From NCBI GenBank assembly GCA_003478355.1, contig QUFC01000003.1, forward strand, positions 62,001 through 126,000: DNA of 64,000 nucleotides, written 5' to 3'. A program made the position numbers and the translations under genes. The notes beneath the pieces are model-generated. The model was not told the DNA's origin. It saw nothing but the letters and a program-made list of their open reading frames with translations, and made no database searches. Of the stretch, positions 60,647 to 64,000 are shown piece by piece (positions within the stretch are counted from its first letter, which is position 1; each line of letters begins with the position of its first letter). The DNA comes from Lachnospiraceae bacterium AM48-27BH (lineage in GTDB: Bacteria; Bacillota; Clostridia; Lachnospirales; Lachnospiraceae).

Positions 60647-63600
60647 ATGAGCAGTAAAGTAAGAAGAGCCATGGACGGCAACGAAGCAGCAGCTTATGCC
60701 TCCTATGCGTTTACAGAAGTCGCAGCAATCTATCCGATTACTCCATCTTCACCGATGGCAGAGTTAGTTGATAAGTGGTCTGCCAATGGAATGAAGAATA
60801 TTTTCGGTCAGCAGGTAAAACTGGTAGAGATGCAGTCTGAGTGTGGTGCAGTATCCGCGATGCATGGCGCGCTGGATACCGGTGTGATCGCAACCTCCTA
60901 TACCGCATCCCAGGGTCTGATGTTAATGATCCCGACCATGTACCGTATCGCAGGCCAGTTAAAACCGGGTGTTATCCACGTTGCTTCCAGAAACGTAGCA
61001 ACCCACGCCATCTCCATTAACGCAGAGCAGTCCGATGTTATGGCATGCCGCCAGACAGGATTTGCATTATTAGCATCTTCCAGCGTACAGGAAGCCATGG
61101 ATTTAGGAGCGGTTGCACATCTTTCTGCGATCAAGGGCCATGTTCCATTTTTACATTTCTTTGATGGATTCCGTACTTCCCATGAGATCCAGAAGGTAGA
61201 CTGCCTGGATTATGAGGATTTAAAGAATTTAGTTGACTGGGAAGAACTGGACAAGTTCCGTAAGAACGCACTGAACCCAGAGCATCCGGTTCTGCGTACC
61301 ACCGGACAGTATTCTGATACATACTTCCAGAGCCGTGAGGCATGTAATACCTGGTATGACGCACTTCCAGATGTGGTGGAAGAGTACATGAACAAGATCA
61401 ACGAACTGACAGGCCGTGATTACAAGCCATTTAACTACTATGGCGCTCCGGACGCAGAGCATGTGATCGTGGTGATGGGTTCCGCAAGCGGATGTATCCG
61501 TGAGACCGTGGACTACTTATTAGCAAAGGGCGAGAAGGTCGGATTTATCGATGTTCATCTGTATCGTCCATTTTCTGCAAAACATTTCCTGGCACAGCTT
61601 CCTGAAACTGTGAAGAGAATTACTGTCAATGATCGTACCAAAGAGCCAGGAGCTGTTGGCGAGCCTCTGTACGAGGATGTATGTTCCGTGATCTTAGAGT
61701 CCGGCAAAGACATCGACGTATACGCATGCCGCTTCGGTCTGGCAAGTAAGGATTACACACCTGCCCAGGTCATTGCTGAGTATGACAATATGAAGGCAGC
61801 AGAGCCAAAGAACCATTACACCATCGGTATCAATGATGATGTGACCCATCTGTCTCTGCCGGTTGGCCCAGAGGTGAACACCATTCCAGAAGGAACCATC
61901 AGCTGCAAGTTCTGGGGACTTGGTTCTGACGGTACCGTTGGCGCAAATAAGAACACCATCAAGATCATTGGCGATCATACCGATCTGAATGTACAGGCTT
62001 ATTTCGAGTATGACGGCAAGAAATCCGGCGGTGTGACCAGATCCCATTTACGTTTTGGTAAAGCGCCGATCCATTCCACTTATCTGGTAAATCACGCAGA
62101 CTTTATCGCCTGCCATAACAAGTCCTATCTGGACCGCTATGACATTCTGGCAGAGGCAAAAGAGGGTGCGAATGTCTTAATTACCTGTGACTGGAAGGGC
62201 GAAGAGTTAGAGAAGCATTTAACTCCATTATTTAAGAAAACAGCCGCTCAGAAAAAGATCCATTTATACACCATCGACTCTACTGCAATCGCTGCAGAGT
62301 TAGGTCTGGGCAGCAGAACCAATACCATTTTACAGGCTGCATTCTTCAAGATCACCGGGATCATCCCGATCGAAGAAGCAGTGGAATATATGAAGAAAGC
62401 CATCTTAAAATCCTACGGCAAGAAGGGCGAGAAGGTCATCAACATGAACTACGCCGCTGTGGATAAGGGTGTTGAGATGGTAGAAGAGGTAGAAGTACCT
62501 GCAAGATGGGCAGACATCACAGTTGAGGCAGAGAAGGTGGACGAGAACCTTCCAAAATGGATCAAGAACATCCAGATCCCGGTAAATTCCATGAAGGGTG
62601 ACAACATTCCGGTCAGCGAGTTTATGGATCTGCCAGATGGAACCATGCCACAGGGAACCTCCAAATATGAGAAACGTGGTATCGCAGTCAACGTTCCGGT
62701 ATGGAACAGTGAGAAATGTATCCAGTGTAATATGTGTTCCTATGTATGTCCACACGCTTGTATCCGTCCATTCCTGGCAACTGAGGATGAGGCAAAGAAC
62801 GCTCCAGAGGGCTTTACCATGGTTCAGGCGAAGGGCAAAGGTATGGAGAACTACCAGTACCGGATCCAGACATCCGTGCTTGACTGTACCGGATGCGGAA
62901 GCTGCGTAAACGTATGTCCTGCAAAAGAGAAAGCGATCACCATGGAGCCGTTAGATGCTCATCGTGACCAGGCAGAGAACTGGGAGTATGCGCTCTCCTT
63001 ATCTCCAAAGAAGAACCCATTAGGAACCAGTACCGTAAAGGGCAGCCAGTTCGAACAGCCGCTGTTAGAGTTCCCAGGCGCATGCCCAGGATGCGGCGAG
63101 ACTCCATATGCAAAGCTGATCACCCAGTTATTCGGTGACCGGATGTACATTGCTACCGCAACCGGATGTTCCCAGGTTTGGGGTACCAGCTTCCCATCCT
63201 TCCCATATACCACCAACCACAAGGGTCATGGTCCTGCAGTGGGCGGCTCCCTGTTTGAGAACAACGCAGAGTACGGTATGGGAATGTGGTTATCCGTTGA
63301 GCAGCAGAGAAGTAAACTGGCAATGCACGCACAGGCTCTGGCAGATTTAACTGATGATGAGGCAGTAAAAGAGGCTGCATTAAACTGGATCGCAAACATC
63401 GATGATACCGAAGGCTCTGTAGTATCCGGCGAGGCATTTAAGAAAGCCATCGAGGCGCATGCAGCAACAGACGCTGAAAAAGCAGATATTGCAGAGATCA
63501 AAGCAAATTACGATCAGCTGACCAAGAAATCCGTATGGTTCTTCGGAGGCGACGGCTGGGCTTATGATATCGGTTACGGCGGATTAGACCATGTACTGGC

Positions 63601-64000
63601 TTCCGGAGCGAATGTAAATGTGATGGTATTTGATACTGAGATCTACTCCAATACCGGCGGACAGGCTTCCAAGTCCACACCTACCGGCGCAGTAGCGCAG
63701 TTCGCTGCAGCAGGTAAGAGAAATAAGAAGAAAGATTTAGGAATGATGGCGATGAGCTACGGTGATGTCTATGTGGCACAGGTAGCCATGGGTGCAAATC
63801 CGGCTCAGTTCTTAAAGGCTGTCTTAGAAGCAGAAAGCTACAATGGTCCATCCTTGATCATCGCATACGCTCCATGTATCAGCCACGGCTTACGTTGCGG
63901 CATGAGCGATGTACAGGGCGAGATCAAACGTGCCGTTGAGGTTGGATACTGGCACTTATACCGCCACGATCCACGTCTGGCAGCTGAGGGCAAGAATCCA
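60647..64000 (+). CDS. Pyruvate:ferredoxin (flavodoxin) oxidoreductase, 3' end beyond the window
   Basis: 1118 residues in frame to the window end, of about 1180 expected; AAGGTAGG precedes ATG 60647. Domain order of the single-chain enzyme: pyruvate-binding domains (MDGNEAAAYASYAFTEVAAI, YPITPSSPMAELVDKW, YTASQGLMLMIPTMYRIAGQ), EKR-type linker, ferredoxin-like domain with two CxxCxxCxxxC clusters (CIQCNMCSYVCPHAC about 690; CTGCGSCVNVCP about 750), and the ThDP domain (CPGCGETPYAKLI about 810; FFGGDGWAYDIGYGG about 965; DTEIYSNTGGQASKSTP). Oxidizes pyruvate to acetyl-CoA, CO2 and reduced ferredoxin. Strong codon use. Confidence 0.95.
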   Translation, partial: MSSKVRRAMDGNEAAAYASYAFTEVAAIYPITPSSPMAELVDKWSANGMKNIFGQQVKLVEMQSECGAVSAMHGALDTGVIATSYTASQGLMLMIPTMYRIAGQLKPGVIHVASRNVATHAISINAEQSDVMACRQTGFALLASSSVQEAMDLGAVAHLSAIKGHVPFLHFFDGFRTSHEIQKVDCLDYEDLKNLVDWEELDKFRKNALNPEHPVLRTTGQYSDTYFQSREACNTWYDALPDVVEEYMNKINELTGRDYKPFNYYGAPDAEHVIVVMGSASGCIRETVDYLLAKGEKVGFIDVHLYRPFSAKHFLAQLPETVKRITVNDRTKEPGAVGEPLYEDVCSVILESGKDIDVYACRFGLASKDYTPAQVIAEYDNMKAAEPKNHYTIGINDDVTHLSLPVGPEVNTIPEGTISCKFWGLGSDGTVGANKNTIKIIGDHTDLNVQAYFEYDGKKSGGVTRSHLRFGKAPIHSTYLVNHADFIACHNKSYLDRYDILAEAKEGANVLITCDWKGEELEKHLTPLFKKTAAQKKIHLYTIDSTAIAAELGLGSRTNTILQAAFFKITGIIPIEEAVEYMKKAILKSYGKKGEKVINMNYAAVDKGVEMVEEVEVPARWADITVEAEKVDENLPKWIKNIQIPVNSMKGDNIPVSEFMDLPDGTMPQGTSKYEKRGIAVNVPVWNSEKCIQCNMCSYVCPHACIRPFLATEDEAKNAPEGFTMVQAKGKGMENYQYRIQTSVLDCTGCGSCVNVCPAKEKAITMEPLDAHRDQAENWEYALSLSPKKNPLGTSTVKGSQFEQPLLEFPGACPGCGETPYAKLITQLFGDRMYIATATGCSQVWGTSFPSFPYTTNHKGHGPAVGGSLFENNAEYGMGMWLSVEQQRSKLAMHAQALADLTDDEAVKEAALNWIANIDDTEGSVVSGEAFKKAIEAHAATDAEKADIAEIKANYDQLTKKSVWFFGGDGWAYDIGYGGLDHVLASGANVNVMVFDTEIYSNTGGQASKSTPTGAVAQFAAAGKRNKKKDLGMMAMSYGDVYVAQVAMGANPAQFLKAVLEAESYNGPSLIIAYAPCISHGLRCGMSDVQGEIKRAVEVGYWHLYRHDPRLAAEGKNP

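Overview
This 64 kb window comes from a Gram-positive, anaerobic gut-type Firmicute, most likely a Lachnospiraceae (Clostridium cluster XIVa) genome. This is inferred from AGGAGG ribosome binding sites, a moderate-GC background with AT-rich patches, a pyruvate:ferredoxin oxidoreductase, a class III fructose-1,6-bisphosphatase, LytR-CpsA-Psr and choline-binding-repeat wall proteins, a glycine riboswitch on a sodium:amino-acid symporter, and small DUF1700 and DUF4349 proteins. Species cannot be assigned from the sequence alone.

Layout. 1-772: N-terminal part of an HtrA-like membrane serine protease. 1010-13821 (minus): a surface polysaccharide operon with a ThDP enzyme, NAD epimerase, C-methyltransferase-type protein, zinc alcohol dehydrogenase, three GT2 glycosyltransferases, an undecaprenyl-phosphate sugar transferase and an LCP ligase; it probably makes and attaches a glycan carrying an unusual modified sugar. 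14145-17479: two secreted wall-binding-repeat proteins and two small zinc-ribbon/coiled-coil proteins. 17560-23419: an FeoA protein, then an AT-rich TctA/B/C transporter plus sulfatase operon with a divergent RpiR regulator. 23485-23980: five tRNAs (minus). 24380-33455: a housekeeping block (two YfcE phosphodiesterases, RdgB, papain-like protease, THUMP methyltransferase, rhodanese, NlpC/P60, DUF1700, Fbp) that includes a candidate small RNA at about 29697. 33724-42373: sugar and sugar-acid metabolism (MBL hydrolase, esterase, galactonate-dehydratase-like, FucO, KDG kinase), interrupted at 38.3-40.7 kb by a decayed mobile segment (TnpV remnant, AlbA_2 ATPase). 42907-50181: DUF4349 lipoprotein, tRNA-Val and tRNA-Met, an AGCS symporter with glycine riboswitch, an M20 amidohydrolase, mannonate dehydratase and a TetR regulator. 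50348-57112: MMPL exporter, a large GLUG-repeat surface protein, an overlapping HTH protein and an HD protein. 57175-60212: a small membrane/esterase operon and a LacI regulator. 60647-64000: PFOR, cut by the window end.

Two window-wide signals stand out. First, intergenic regions carry at least three families of short, structured, non-coding repeats that look like MITEs: family A (133 bp, 14-bp terminal inverted repeats), family B (about 202 bp) and family C (133 bp, plus a 62-bp derivative). Several copies are flanked by perfect 8-bp target-site duplications readable directly in the sequence. No transposase for them is in the window. Second, at least eight genes and one tRNA are broken by single-base indels, mostly a missing base in a homopolymer run, and restoring one base gives full-length family proteins. 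That pattern looks more like uncorrected sequencing error than real pseudogenization, so those genes should be read as probably intact in the organism.
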